Assembly (NCBI GenBank): GCA_021234155.1
Contig: JAJEKV010000025.1
Span: 1,096,474 to 1,160,473 of the forward strand
DNA length: 64,000 bases
Reading direction: 5' to 3'
From: Isoetes taiwanensis
Lineage: Eukaryota > Streptophyta > Lycopodiopsida > Isoetales > Isoetaceae
Shown here in pieces: positions 33,245-44,530 of this stretch; within the stretch, counting starts at the first letter, position 1, and every line of letters begins with the position of its first letter. The notes below the pieces were generated by a model. It ran no database searches and was not told the DNA's origin. It saw only the letters and a program-made list of their open reading frames with translations. Made by a program: the position numbers and the translations under genes.

Positions 33245-33526
33245 GTCTCACATTGTGCGCTGGAGCCCCCAGCTAATAATTAGATCGAGCCTCTGGCGCA
33301 TAGTGTGAGACATTGTGCATTTTAGACTAAATTTTGTGATTTCTAGGCATATTCTTAGGGATCTAATATACAAATCTAACTAATTCCTACCTAAAAACTC
33401 GATTTAGCATCTTACCTTATTAAAATTCATCAAGTTCTGAGGTGATTATGGCCAATGTCTCGCATTGTGCGCTCAGGGCTCGACCTAAATTTTAGGTTGG
33501 TGCTCTGGCGCACAGTGTGAGACATT
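33245..33526. repeat. Palindrome pair between PBS and ORF1
   Basis: Palindromes at 33245-33312 and 33454-33526 use the same arms as the pair beyond ORF1 (GTCTC(A/G)CATTGTGCGC ... GCGCA(T/C)AGTGTGAGAC). Their start points are 209 bp apart. The second has exact AATGTCTC/GAGACATT outer ends. They lie in the 5' leader of the predicted genomic RNA. Confidence 0.88.
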
Positions 33527-33716
33527 TCTACTTTTGGTCAAATTTTAGTTGAACTTTTTAGTTTACTTGGTTTTCAGTTCTACTAACTGTTACTAGCTTA
33601 GTATATACTACAAAAATGAGAAAAAAATTTCCCACTTTTTCGAGGTTTGAGGATCCTATCAAGTTAGTACTACTGGGAGCATGGCCAGTGCTTTGCTCTT
33701 GGTCACCAAGAACATT

Positions 33717-33728
33717 GCTCTGATACCA
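33717..33728 (-). promoter_or_regulatory. Primer binding site for initiator tRNA-Met
   Basis: The minus strand reads TGGTATCAGAGC one base after the CGTCACA end of the 5' LTR. This is the standard plant PBS complementary to the 3' end of initiator tRNA-Met. Confidence 0.95.
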
Positions 33729-33729
33729 C

Positions 33730-35315
33730 TGTGACGTCCCCTACTCATATACGGTGCTCTCACCGTATACAAACAAGAGTTCATCTCCCATACCAGCTCC
33801 ACACTGATACAGGGCCCTCCACGTATCACTGCAACCTTGATGAGTTCCAGTGGGAAGAATGAAGGGGTCATTTGCCCTGTCTCCCTCAGGGCCGACCTAG
33901 CTGCGGAAGCGTAAACATACATGTCAGTATACAACATCAATATCACCTACCACCTCGAAGGGTGGCACATCACATATCTGCATAGACAGAGATCAGTACA
34001 TCACATGGGGAATCCTACCCAAGGCTCAGACTCAAGGGGATGACTGATGGCTTGGGTCTCCAGAGGTCATTGCATGCAATTCATGGCAATGGATTTGGGC
34101 ATAAGAGCATGGGTAAGGGTAGTCCACTCCATCCGCCCCCTCCATTGCACACTTTGCGAGTAGGTTGAAACGTGTTGGGACTCTGACCAGAAGCCACGGA
34201 TGCATAGCCAAAGGGGCTATTCACGGGTTGCATCTCCCGATTCAGATGGGGCGTAGGGATCACTCCCTCCGAGAGATGCGCATGTCGACTCAAGGCGACT
34301 AGAGGGCCACTGCCCTTATTCGACTTGAACCCAATGGAGAGTGACGCATCACTCCACGGGTGTCGAGCCCATGCCTCGCCCACACGCAGTGGCAAGCCAT
34401 TAGACCTAGTCCATAGGGATCCCCGGTAGGCCTTACACACCAGAGGGATCATTCTCATGAGTCAGGACATGAACCTCCTTATGAGCCAGTCTGGCCCCTT
34501 CACCCACAACCAGGTGTGGCTCCTGTACACAGGCCGAATTTATAGTGCACTAAAGAGGCTAACTAGGAGCATCAACTACCAGGCTTTAAGGTCTCTACCC
34601 CCCTTCCCAATACAATGAGTTCACAGAGATACATCGTCATACATATCACAGAAAATTAAAGAGCAAGATCTAATCTATATCATAGAGTTAGGTTCTTTAG
34701 TTAGAGCTTGGTATCTGGGGATCTAAATGGCTGCTATGGGCAATTTAATAGGCTAAACCTACTGATTCAATGACTCGAAGACGGTTTAGGCTATTAAAAT
34801 GACAAAATACCTGATCCTTGGCTCGCTCCTCCTGTTCTGAACTCGATCATCCTGCTGAACTGCTAGAAGATGAAGCTAGAAGGGGAAACTGATGAGCTAG
34901 ATCGCTCAGACAGAGTCTGGGAGGTGGGTTTGGCTCCTGGAGCAAGTGAAACAGAGTCCTAGAATGCTAATGGACGAAAATAGCAAGTTAGGGTTTGCTC
35001 TACCTAAATAGACAAAGGGTTAGGGCTAGGGTTTCTCATTATCCCTCTAAGCATGTGGGATAATTGGTGTGGCCCACTTGCCTTTATTAACTAGGTGGCA
35101 TAAAGTGTCCACATGGGTAAGTGTGTACACTTGGATAAATGTGCACATGGGTAAATGTGCACATTTATAAATGGACACACCTAGCAAGTTGCCCCCTAGG
35201 GTGCTACCTGCAGCTACTGCGTCGGGATTACGCGTCGGTCGGGATGGCGTGTATGCGTGGTGGTAACGATACAATATCGCCTTTGGGGACATTATCTTGT
35301 CTTTGGAGCGTCACA
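33730..35315 (-). repeat. 5' LTR of the complete element
   Basis: A 1586-bp LTR with ends TGTGACG/CGTCACA, followed by the duplicated target CTTTC. It should carry the promoter for the minus-strand transcript. It contains the telobox-like AAACCCTAGCCCTAACCC string near 35017-35034. It is the intact partner of the LTR at 21448-23857. Confidence 0.93.
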
Positions 35316-35525
35316 CTTTCTTTGTTTGCCCTCCTCCTTCCACGTACGTCACCTTGTTTTTTTCGTAATGAGTATGCCTCGTACATCTTCATGTTTGTAC
35401 TCCCTCAGCTTCTTCTTGTACTCTCACTCGTGCTTGAGTATATATGGCTCTCATGATGGCTTGGCCATCTTAGGATCTGCAGTTGCTTTTGGCCATGTCG
35501 GGTAGGGAGGTGGTGCTGCAACTTC

Positions 35526-36101
35526 TTAGTTGTCGGGATTGGAGGGTCCCGATCCTTTCGTCTGGCAGGGAATCCTCCAAGCATCATCATCCGACTCTGT
35601 TTCTAATGAGGACGATGCTGGCCTATCGGGCTCCCTCTCTGTTATTTTCACCCCTTTGCTGGGTGTGCTCTTGGTTTTCCTCTGGTGTTTCTTTGAGTGA
35701 GCTGATTCTTCCCCTCGCCCTCCCTCTGCTTTAAGAGTTTTGCCTTCTTTACAAGTTTCCTTCTTTTGGCTTCCCTCTTCTTCTTGCCGACTTTCTTGAT
35801 GCGACGGGCCAACTCTTCTGTTGTTGGGCGGTCCTCCTCATTATCGTCCTTCTCGTCCCCATGCTCCTGGTTCTCCGGGTTCTCTTGCTGATCATGATTC
35901 TGTTGGTGCTCTTGTTGATCCTAATCTTGCTCGTTCCTCTCCTGGTTCTCGGGGTTTGGATTTGACTGGTCTGGGTTTGGGAGTCTCTTCATTTCTGGCT
36001 CGCTCTCGAGCCTTTCTCGCCTTCTGTTCGGCGGCAAGTACGCGGACGCTTATCGATCCGTCTTCCATAACCACTCGAGCGATCTGATTGGTGCGGGCCA
36101 T
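35526..36101 (-). pseudogene. ORF1 copy in the older element, H3-like start MARTNQIAR
   Basis: Starts MARTNQIARVVMEDGS at 36101. Eight of the first ten residues match the other ORF1, although the DNA differs at seven of ten codons, mostly silently. Similarity then vanishes until the C-terminal part (KGVKITEREPDRPASS...SDDDAW), which matches IKVVIRERPADQPASS...SDDDDF. It is rich in Arg/Glu, has a stop near 35890 and at least one frameshift. Position 4 is Asn and position 6 Ile, so the K4 side chain is lost in this copy. Confidence 0.65.
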
Positions 36102-36327
36102 GTTTTGAAATATCGCAACCGCCTTTCGAGCACCTAAAAATCGCCTTCTTGGTCAGAGAGCTGCAAGCTGGAGAAGTATGGTGAGAATGAAGAACCCTAA
36201 GGGTCTATTCATAGGTCTGGAAATTTTAGGATTCCGACCTGCAATTTTCATGTTATACCATTATTTAAAACATTAGTTATCTGCTGGATTAAGACATTAG
36301 GTTTTTTTAGACAAAAAGTATTGCTAC

Positions 36328-36607
36328 CACTCATGCAGTGTGCAAGAGGCCTGTTCAAAATTTTTGAAAAGGCTCTGGGCGCACTTTGTGACGGGTTACT
36401 CTTTTTTTGGCTCTATTTTAGGTTTTTTAAGCATTGTCTTAGTGTTGTAACATATTTTTCTGGTTTAAATATAAATTCTAAGCTGCCCTGAGCTATTAGA
36501 TTACTCTAAAATGCATCTTTCTGGGTCAATAATGGTCAAACACTCACACAGTGCGCGAGAGCCTCAAGCTAAAATTTTGCTAAGGGTTCTGGCGCACTCT
36601 GTGAGGG
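36328..36607. repeat. Palindrome pair between LTR and ORF1 (piece C)
   Basis: Diverged palindromes at about 36328-36395 and 36541-36607 (CACTCACACAGTGCGCGAGA ... TCTGGCGCACTCTGTGAGG). They start 213 bp apart, in the same place relative to ORF1 as in the complete element. Confidence 0.75.
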
Positions 36608-36828
36608 ATTACTCCCTAATGGCTAAAATTTTTAGGTCTCAAATATTCTTAATTTTTACTTTTTCTAATTAACATTATCTTAGCTTATTGTTCTAAAAGA
36701 TGGGAAAATTTTTCTTCAATTTTTGAAGTTCATGCTTGGGTTGATAATCCCCAAGACTGAAGCTCTACTGCTAGTCCTATCAGGGAATTGGTCAGTGCTC
36801 GATCTTGGTCTATCAAGATCATAGCTCT

Positions 36829-38179
36829 GAGTCCCTTACTTCGTCTACGATGCTCCCATCATATCAGAAGCCGGAGTTCATCCCTCTGGCAATCAAGTTG
36901 ACAGAGGACGTCTATCTGACACCAATCCCTTGGCAAGGAATCGGTGAGGAAGAATGGACATGTCATTCATCCCGTCTTCCCTCGGGACCGTCCTAGCTGC
37001 GGAAGCATAAATAAACATGAGCACATGACATCAAATATAAATATCTCCACCTCGAAGGGCGACTCACCATAGCATATATGTGTAAACACGTCATCAACAT
37101 CATCATGGGGGAGATCCTACCCAAGGCTCAGACTCAAGGGGTATGGACTGATGGCTTGGGTCTCTAGAAGTCATTGCAGACAAAATTCATGTCAATGGAT
37201 TGGGCTGGCATAAGAACATGGCTTGTTGGGTAGTTCTCTCATCTGCCCCTCTTGTGCATACTTTGCAGAATAGGCTGATAAGTGCCGAGTGCATAGCCAA
37301 GGGGGCTACTCCTGGGTTTCATCTCCCAAGTCCTGATGAGGCAGGAGGGGATCACTCCCTCCAGGAGGTATACATGCCCATCACCACGGCGGCTAGAGGG
37401 CCCTTTGCCGTCCCACGACACACGATGGCAAGCCATTAGCCCTAGCCCGCTAAGCTCCCGGGTAGGCTTTACACACCCGGAGGATCGACCGCAATGGAAC
37501 ATATCCTTATCCACGGTCTAGCTCCGCCACCCACTGACCTAGTGGGCTCTTATCCATAGGCCTCATTAATTGGGAATTAATGAGGCTATCTAGATACATC
37601 CACTCTTTGAAGCTTTGGTCTCTACCCCCTACCCAATACAGGAGTGCACATAGAATAGATCTATAAGGCTGCTAAGGCTAATCTAACATGCTAACCCAAC
37701 TCATTACCGGACTAAAAGTCAACATTGCACAAAGAATCATTGTTTACCTGATCCATGGCTTGCTCCCCGCACTCGAATCAAGCGTCCATGCATTTGCTTG
37801 GGTTGAAGGCAATTTGAACACGGAGGATCTGTTGTACCTGCAAAAGCGGCTTAATGACATCGGCAATGCAAATTAGTAGCTTGGCTTGGCGGAATGGGGG
37901 AATGGCCCACGGAAGCCGAAATGTGAAAATGGAAAAGGTTTAGGGTTTCCCCATTTGTTCCCTTTACATGACCTTTTAGGGTTAGGGCTAAAAGGACATA
38001 TGGGGTGCCATGTGGCAAAAGGGTTATACACATATGTTTATAGACATGTGCAACATAAGAGGTTGCCCCCTAGGGTGCAACCTTTACGGTTTCCAAGTAC
38101 ATGTCATCAAGGTGACATGTACGAGTGGCGTGGCAGTATAATATACATATTTCGTACCGTATATTATGCTGGAAAGTCA
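36829..38179 (-). repeat. Diverged 5' LTR of the older element
   Basis: Aligns with the younger LTRs through blocks such as CCTAGCTGCGGAAGC, AGATCCTACCCAAGGCTCAG, GATGGCTTGGGTCTC and GTTGCCCCCTAGGGTGC. Ends are eroded; TG at about 38179 and the junction near 36829 are my best choices. There is no partner LTR in the window. Confidence 0.65.
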
Positions 38180-38184
38180 TAATA

Positions 38185-38480
38185 TTCCAGTATTTGATGG
38201 AGGAGGTACCAGCTGGTGCATTATACCCTCGCTATCCTAATATGTGGTAGAGGTTTAACGTCCCTGTCCCATAATTTAGCATGTCCTTCTTTCATCTGGT
38301 GTATCCAATTGCTTGCGCATTATCAACCCCTATCATCAATGCAGAAGGTATTCCAGTATATTTCAAGGAGTAGGTACCAACTAGTGGGTTGTACCATATG
38401 GCCAAGGTTTAGCATCTCTGTCCCATAACGTAGCATGTCCTCCTTTTATCTGGTGTATCCATGATGCATTCCCTTTGGTG
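38185..38480. repeat. Imperfect tandem duplication (about 160-bp unit)
   Basis: Two units share ATTCCAGTAT, AGGTACCA, TCCCATAA, TTAGCATGTCCT and ATCTGGTGTATCCA in the same order. Confidence 0.65.
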
Positions 38481-38547
38481 AGAGGATATGTGTCTTCTCA
38501 ACTATGTGTTTTTTATCATTCCCGTACCTTACCTGTATATTAATGTA

Positions 38548-38645
38548 AGAGAGAATAGAATAGAATAGAATAGAGTAGAGTAGAGTAGAGTAGAGTAGAG
38601 TAGAGTAGAGTAGAGTAGAGTAGAGTAGAGTAGGATAGGATGTAT
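38548..38645 (-). repeat. Pentanucleotide microsatellite, probable LINE 3' tail
   Basis: (AGAAT)n grades into (AGAGT)n and (AGGAT)n. Read on the minus strand it follows GGTCTTAGGGATAAAAATAC, which parallels the 3' ends of the two LINE copies (GGTCTC...GATAAAAATCA plus a short tandem repeat). It is therefore probably the 3' tail of a LINE that extends to the right; no coding part was recognised. Confidence 0.55.
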
Positions 38646-39147
38646 TTTTATCCCTAAGACCAGAAGGCCATTAGACCTGCGTAGCATTTGTGAGCTCCTC
38701 TCAAAGAGATGCTATTAGCATACAATGCTGGAATTATTGTAGCCATCTTATAGGCTTCACTTATTTCTTTATATACATGTACACCGCTTTTGATTGGCTT
38801 CCTAGCTATGCATGTGAACATCGTTATCTCCAGCTTTCGGTCGTGCTTTGTGGGCTCCCGTTTGATCCGCATCACGTGCATCTCAAATTATGAACCCATT
38901 GTTTTTTGATGCACCCCTCGATGTCTGGTCTCCCTGATGAAATTAGCAACATCTACTAATTTGCTATATTGGGTCATCAATCTTGGGATTGGGCAGTCCC
39001 AAACGTCTTGGATTTCAGTCCTTATCCATTATGTCTACATATATCAGTCCTTCTCTGTTCGTATAGATTTCATCTGGGATGCAAATTTGTCCCTTATTTA
39101 CCATGATTGGCTATGTTTCAAGGTGTATCAACAAATTATAATACATA
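38646..39147. other. No gene seen
   Basis: About 500 bp between the microsatellite and the Helitron end. Possibly LINE 3' UTR on the minus strand. No motif recognised. Confidence 0.4.
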
Positions 39148-40662
39148 CTAGAAAAAGTGCCCAGCGTTGCTGGGCTTTTCGTCAAGCATAAATTGAAGGC
39201 AAATGCTGGATTGGTATTAAAATATTAAGGAATGTTAACGTTGGAATTTGTGCAAATGTTTCTGAGCCTGGATTATATGCGAATGTTTCTGAGCATGGAT
39301 TATATGCAAATGTTTCTCAGCGTGGATTATGTCAAAGTGCCCATAAGCTCAAGTTCAGCATTTCTAATCAAAATGCATGAAAGTATCCATGGAATGAGAA
39401 GTAAATGAGTAGCTACATTGCATTCTATCATTTTACAATGTTTAATCACTTTCCCTACGAACTGATATGAGGGCAAGGAGTGGATTTTTAGGGAGCCAAC
39501 ATCCAAAAAAAAAATTGGAGCCATCTCCACCATCATATTAGAGCAAGCATATCTTGGCCTTCCAAAATTTAATTTACAACCGACGGATTTTGTGTTTTAT
39601 GGCTAGCGCCTTGAATGTCTAGAAATATATATGCGGCATTGCCGGACATGTTATGGCTAGTGCCTCAAATATCTAGGAACAATTGCAATGGTGTTAACAA
39701 ACTAACAGAATGGTCGGTGAATATCCACCTATGGATGGCGATGTTGGACATAACTGTAGCAACATCCAAGAAAATTCAGATTAAGATTGCATCAAATAAA
39801 AACTCTATAACTTATCCAAGTTTGGCAGAAATAGGTCCTCTTAAAATTCATGCATACCAGAAGGAATCGAGTTGGATAAATATCTTTTATTACTACTCTC
39901 TATCTTTGATGATTGCAAGCAGAAAACATTAGTGCAGCATTTGTCAGTGTAGAAACATTGGTTTTAGGCAACCATCATGTAACAATAATTTATGTTTCAT
40001 TAGTTTGAAAATTAAGTTGTAGATAATTTGCTCCTCTTTGGAACAACTATCAGTTATGCAATCATTCAGCCTTGGCATATGTTGTTAGGTTCAGCTGTTC
40101 TTCCCCAAATAAAAGAACAAAACCAACAGGAACCAAATCTTGTTGTGTATCGTTTGTTCTAATCGATGCTCTTTATTTGTGTATTTTGTGCGAGTTCAAG
40201 TGCATGAGATAAAGCTTTTTTCCATTGCATGTTCCTTAAAGTATACAAAGAATGTTGCTTCTGAAAAAACGTCTACTATAATTACTAATTGATAATTTTT
40301 ATGTGCTATTACTTGTTTGACGATTAGGTCATTTGTTTGACATCCCTAAAGATTGAGAAGTCAGAATCAAGGAATGGTGAGCATCGGACATTATTCTTGC
40401 AAGGAAGTTTACAATGTATCAAGCTGGCAAATTGGAAAGGCTAGGAATATACACTACCATCAGCAGCTCAAACGTTATACATGTTGTTTTATGTTATAAA
40501 TTTCTCGTTTTATGTCCCTATTGCTATTCTTAGAAACTTGAGTAGATTTTGGGGATCGTGGTTTAAACAGCAGAATGATAGCAGCACTTTTGTTGGTTCA
40601 CATTGTGCTTTTGCAGCAAAACATGCTCTTGGAGGTACCAGAGGTTGGAAATGTGGACTACA

Positions 40663-40835
40663 ATACATGCAGAACTTCACAGTGGGAGAATAGACTGAGC
40701 AAGTAATATGTCCATATATAGACCAACTTAGAAGCACAACCTAGGTTTAGACTACAATACATGCTGAACTTTACAGTGGAGATTACACTGCGCAAGTACT
40801 CTGTCCATGCATAGACCAACTTCCACTCCATGCGG
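40663..40835. repeat. Imperfect tandem duplication (about 85 bp unit) in Helitron 1
   Basis: ACTACAATACATGC(A/T)GAACTT, then GACCAACTT, recurs twice with small differences. Confidence 0.7.
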
Positions 40836-42227
40836 TAAATAGGTTCTTCCTGTGGTAACTATACGACATTGTTACACATTTTACAAGAGATTGAACTTGT
40901 CTACCTTCCCCATGCGGATTTTCTCTATGCATTTTTGCAATCACCATTTCGCATCTTGTACACTTCTATCCCATGCTGTTTGAGATCAATGCGGGGCTTT
41001 TTCACAATGCCCATTCTCGATAAAGCCGCAAACATGGCATTCCATAATACCAGATTTCTTCATGGCATTCCTCTCGCATATTCTAAACATAACATCCGCC
41101 ACATGTGGAAAACAAAGCACTACTTGTATGCAAAAGATCTTCGAGATCCGGATAATAATATCTTTTTGCTCATAACCAGATTTCTAACCATTTGTTCTTT
41201 TTCCTATACTTAGCTCTTCTTGCACAGCTTGAGAATATCATAACCATCTACAATGAAGAATTGGTTATAGTACATGCAACCTACTAATTTATATCGTCAA
41301 GATTCAAAGGAAGCAGAAATCATTTAAATTTTCCACAAACTTATATACATGCCATCAGCTCAAACAATTTCCAAACTCGAAGCATATGCAAGGTAGCTTA
41401 GATGGATTGAAGAATCAGGTCCAACAGAAGTACACTTGCCGCAATTACAAACCTAAGTGGCTAAGCGCAATAAGCAAGCGAGGATGTTCTTGATGAGAAC
41501 CTCTGGCCGAAAGGACACTTCAGAAATCAATATTCGGTTTTCCAAAATCTAAAATCATCTTGTACCTGGGAAAAACAATGGAGGCTGTGATGGTGGGTTG
41601 TCATATGTGGTAAAATAGCTGGAAGAATTTCGGACAACATAGACTCCTGCAGACAATCTGAAGTAACATGCAAGAGCACCTTCGCTGATATGAAAACATA
41701 TGAGGACAGAGCCTGCACATATTACACTATTAGAATTGTTCCAAAGTAGTTACAAAAACTATACTAAAATAAGACCTGTGGCTTGAGATTATGGTTGTGC
41801 AGGAACATTAGCAAATGCTCAGTTACCTGCAACAAGATAACAATAGTACTTCCAAGATTGTTCCTCTGCCAAAAGAGAGAAGAAAGCTATTGTGGCCGCA
41901 TGACTAAATATAAAGCTCACAGGATAATTTCTCAATTTCTCATATTTTGTGCCTCGTTTTGGCTTGCTAGGATACAAGCATGTACTAACCTTTTGACTAC
42001 CTTCATGTGCCTCTTTTCATCAACTTGACAATAATTCCTGTGTTCCAGAGCTAGAGGTTCTCCTGAATTTGCATTGTTAATTTTTAATAGACACATCCCT
42101 CCAAATGCTGAGATGCATTCGCTTTCTCCTTTGCCATAAAACCTAAATGCCAGAAATATTCGCTCCCATTCTGGATGATCGATGTTATCTCGCATTCTGG
42201 ATGATCGATGCTACCTAAGTGTGAAAA

Positions 42228-42340
42228 AAAGATCCGACTTACCATTTGTCTGCCATTTCCTTTTCTGTAATCCTGAAGTGCATCAATCAAATAACTAAAA
42301 TAGAAAGAAAGATCCGACTTACCATTTGTCTGCCATTTTG
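42228..42340. repeat. Direct repeat in Helitron 1
   Basis: AAGATCCGACTTACCATTTG followed by TCTGCCATTT occurs at about 42229 and 42308; a shorter ATTCTGGATGATCGATG repeat lies just upstream near 42170 and 42194. Confidence 0.75.
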
Positions 42341-42909
42341 TTTTCCTTAGATCGCCATTATCTGCCAAATTTAACTGCATATATCTGCCATAGCCACCAT
42401 TTTTTGTTCATCCACTGGCCATAGCCTGGTAGTTTGGCTAAAAGCCATTTCCTGCATGTCCATATTGAAACTTGAATACCCTTCATTTTCGAAACCTAAA
42501 CTGCACAAGGTAGCCATAGCTGCATTTGTTGCACCCGAAAGACAAAAAAGAACTTGGGACAGCTTATGGATGAGCAAGAATGCTCATTGGAATACTCATG
42601 CGATCAATGCATATGATGAGCAATAAATGGAAATTCATCATAGAGACCAGACCACTGTAAGGATGAATGAAGCTTGAAAACAGGTGATTAATGGAGGCAA
42701 ATCTGCTTTTGGATCTGGAAAGACACAACAATAGTTGTATGTCTGTTTGTACTAAATTGGGAAGCTCTTTTGGAGGACTTAATATAAACCGCTTCTCTGA
42801 AGCTCTATATGGTGTATTTAATCATTCATACAACTCGCATACATGGTTCAACTGATCTAAATGTTTTAAATTTGGAATTAAATCTGAGTTCTACAAAGCA
42901 AAGACAGAT

Positions 42910-43092
42910 GTAAGATAACTAATTAATTGAGTTAAAAACTAACCGTCAAGATGTACTGCATTTTTGAAGATGAAACCTTGGGCGGAATTAAATACAAAGT
43001 TCTACAAACAGCACAGATGTAAGATAACTAATTAATTAAGTTAAAAACTAACCGTCAAGATGTACTGCATTTTTGAAGATGAAACCTTGGGC
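42910..43092. repeat. Tandem duplication (about 108-bp period) in Helitron 1
   Basis: GTAAGATAACTAATTAATT...GAAGATGAAACCTTGGGCG occurs twice in succession with near-perfect identity. Confidence 0.88.
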
Positions 43093-44251
43093 GTGCCCCT
43101 GCCGCATCCCGTTTTGCAAAAAAATCATCCTCAAGGCACTGGGATAAAATAAATTAGTCTTATTAGGTTGCGAAGAGCCTCCTTGGCAAACCAGTTGCTC
43201 CTATGAACCCAGGCACGGCTCTGGACGAAATTGGCATCTAGGAAAACATGAACTTGCAGAAAAAATAGCGAAATTGGCATCTAACAAAAAAATGAACTTG
43301 CAGAAAAAATAGCATGCTTTCGGCATAGAGGGATCTGCCGTAGATGAGAATGCCATAGATGTTTCTCGATCTCAAAGCCATTAACAAAAAGGCGTGCAAA
43401 AATGTGCTCTTCCGGTGACACAAAACTGTAAATCCAACGAATCAAAATAAAAGAAAAAGATTTTAGGGCTCCATGAAAGACCCAAGAACCCCATTCTGGC
43501 ATTCAGGAACATGAAATGGAAAGGGAAGACGCCCAGATTTGTGGGAAGAAGAGAGCCAGAACCGTCGTATCAAACAAAACCGCCAAAAGCCAAAATCAAG
43601 GGATGAAAATAAGTTAAAAAATTCAACGTGCAAGATTGCGCACAAACTATCATAAAACGCCTTTATTATTATATATATAGATAGATTTTCTACAACCCCC
43701 CACATAGACTCACTTTTAGTATATGCTTTTTATATCTTACAATACTACTGATTTATTTATTATTGTATTTGTCATGTGACGTCAGTTAACTCATCCATAG
43801 GTTAGCTGTCTATTGTCTTATAGACCAGCATTATCTATTCTAACTTTATGCATCATATCTATCAACCTAGTTCCTTGTGTTCATGCAATACAGCTTAGAA
43901 GATAATGACTGTTGAGTCCAAGACATGATTCATTAACTTAGTGCAAAATTTACGAAATGTTACAATGCAGGTCTTCGAACACTACATTATTAACCGGTGG
44001 ATTTGATCTAAAAGGTTATCAATATGAACACAACCAGAAGAAGGAAACCAAAATTGAAATCTAAATATCTAAGATCTGCAACAGAAATTTTTACCATAAG
44101 GTAGATAGAACAATTGAAGCAAATTGCTGGTGGAGTAAACAACAAGCTGTTGGTGTAGATGCCATAAGTAGAGAAGATGAAGTAGCGCCCGATGTATGAT
44201 TCAAATCAGAAAATAATAAAGACGGTAGATGGAACTAGTAATCATGGTTCT

Positions 44252-44530
44252 TTAACCCTTTTTGCCAAGCTTTGTCCAAATCATTTCCTTGATCTTTTCA
44301 TTGCTCCTGACAACTAGTGTTTTGCACTTATAATCAATGGAATTCTTCTCACAACAGTTGATGCAGACCTTGGCGGTACCTTCAACAATTAAATCATGGT
44401 CACCAATCATCTGCAATATATTATAGCATCTACGAGCTTTCATCACATCATTAAAAATTGTTGCGACATTCCTTTCTGCTAAAACTCTCATGATTTTTAA
44501 AATATAAGGATTGTGCCCAGCGTCCTTCAT
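44252..44530 (-). CDS. Unidentified 92-aa frame, exon-like
   Basis: ATG to TAA frame with balanced composition: HNPYILKIMRVLAERNVATI, then MIGDHDLIVEGTAKVCINCC, then a basic C-terminus ending WTKLGKKG. It looks like real protein sequence, perhaps an alpha-helical repeat fragment. I do not recognise a family, and there is no neighbouring exon. It could be a captured gene fragment. Confidence 0.35.
   Translation of the reverse strand: MKDAGHNPYILKIMRVLAERNVATIFNDVMKARRCYNILQMIGDHDLIVEGTAKVCINCCEKNSIDYKCKTLVVRSNEKIKEMIWTKLGKKG

Larger units (their letters stand above)
21448..35315 (-). mobile_element. Complete Ty3/gypsy chromovirus with two pre-gag ORFs (13.87 kb)
   Basis: LTRs begin TGTGACG and end CGTCACA (read on either strand). 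The target duplication CTTTC is exact at 21443-21447 and 35316-35320. Order on the minus strand: 5' LTR 35315-33730, PBS 33728-33717, palindrome pair 33526-33245, ORF1 33044-31967, palindrome pair 31662-31393, ORF2 31034-29545, gag 29408-about 28100, pol about 28087-24617 with C-terminal chromodomain, PPT 23870-23858, 3' LTR 23857-21448. A hAT-type element sits in the 3' LTR. All frames contain stops or frameshifts, so this copy as written is defective. Ogre/Tat elements have one ORF before gag, but they lack a chromodomain. Confidence 0.93.
35316..38179 (-). mobile_element. Old chromovirus-like element, 5' fragment (piece C)
   Basis: On the minus strand this piece has a 5' LTR (about 38179-36829), a decayed PBS (ACTCAGAGC near 36823-36831), a palindrome pair (36607-36328) and an ORF1 copy starting at 36101. 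It has the same order as the complete element but is diverged along its length. It is the missing 5' half of piece A (17006-20560). The complete element and a LINE separate them. Confidence 0.78.
39148..43681 (-). mobile_element. Non-autonomous Helitron, family member 1 (4.5 kb)
   Basis: On the minus strand it starts TCTATATATATAATAATAAA at 43681 and ends with hairpin GCCCAGC-AAC-GCTGGGC, ACTTTTT, CTAG at 39148, with A/T flanks. Its first ~190 bases match those of the second Helitron (52980-53159). No Rep/helicase frame is visible. The interior is AT-rich with several local tandem duplications and no recognised gene. Confidence 0.85.

Noticed and set aside
38548-38640. Telomeric or subtelomeric repeat
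   Set aside because: The unit is AGAAT/AGAGT, not TTTAGGG, and it sits where a LINE tail would be.
44508-44525. Another Helitron 3' end (GTGCCCAGCGT)
   Set aside because: Only the first half of the hairpin is present, with no CTAG; probably chance.
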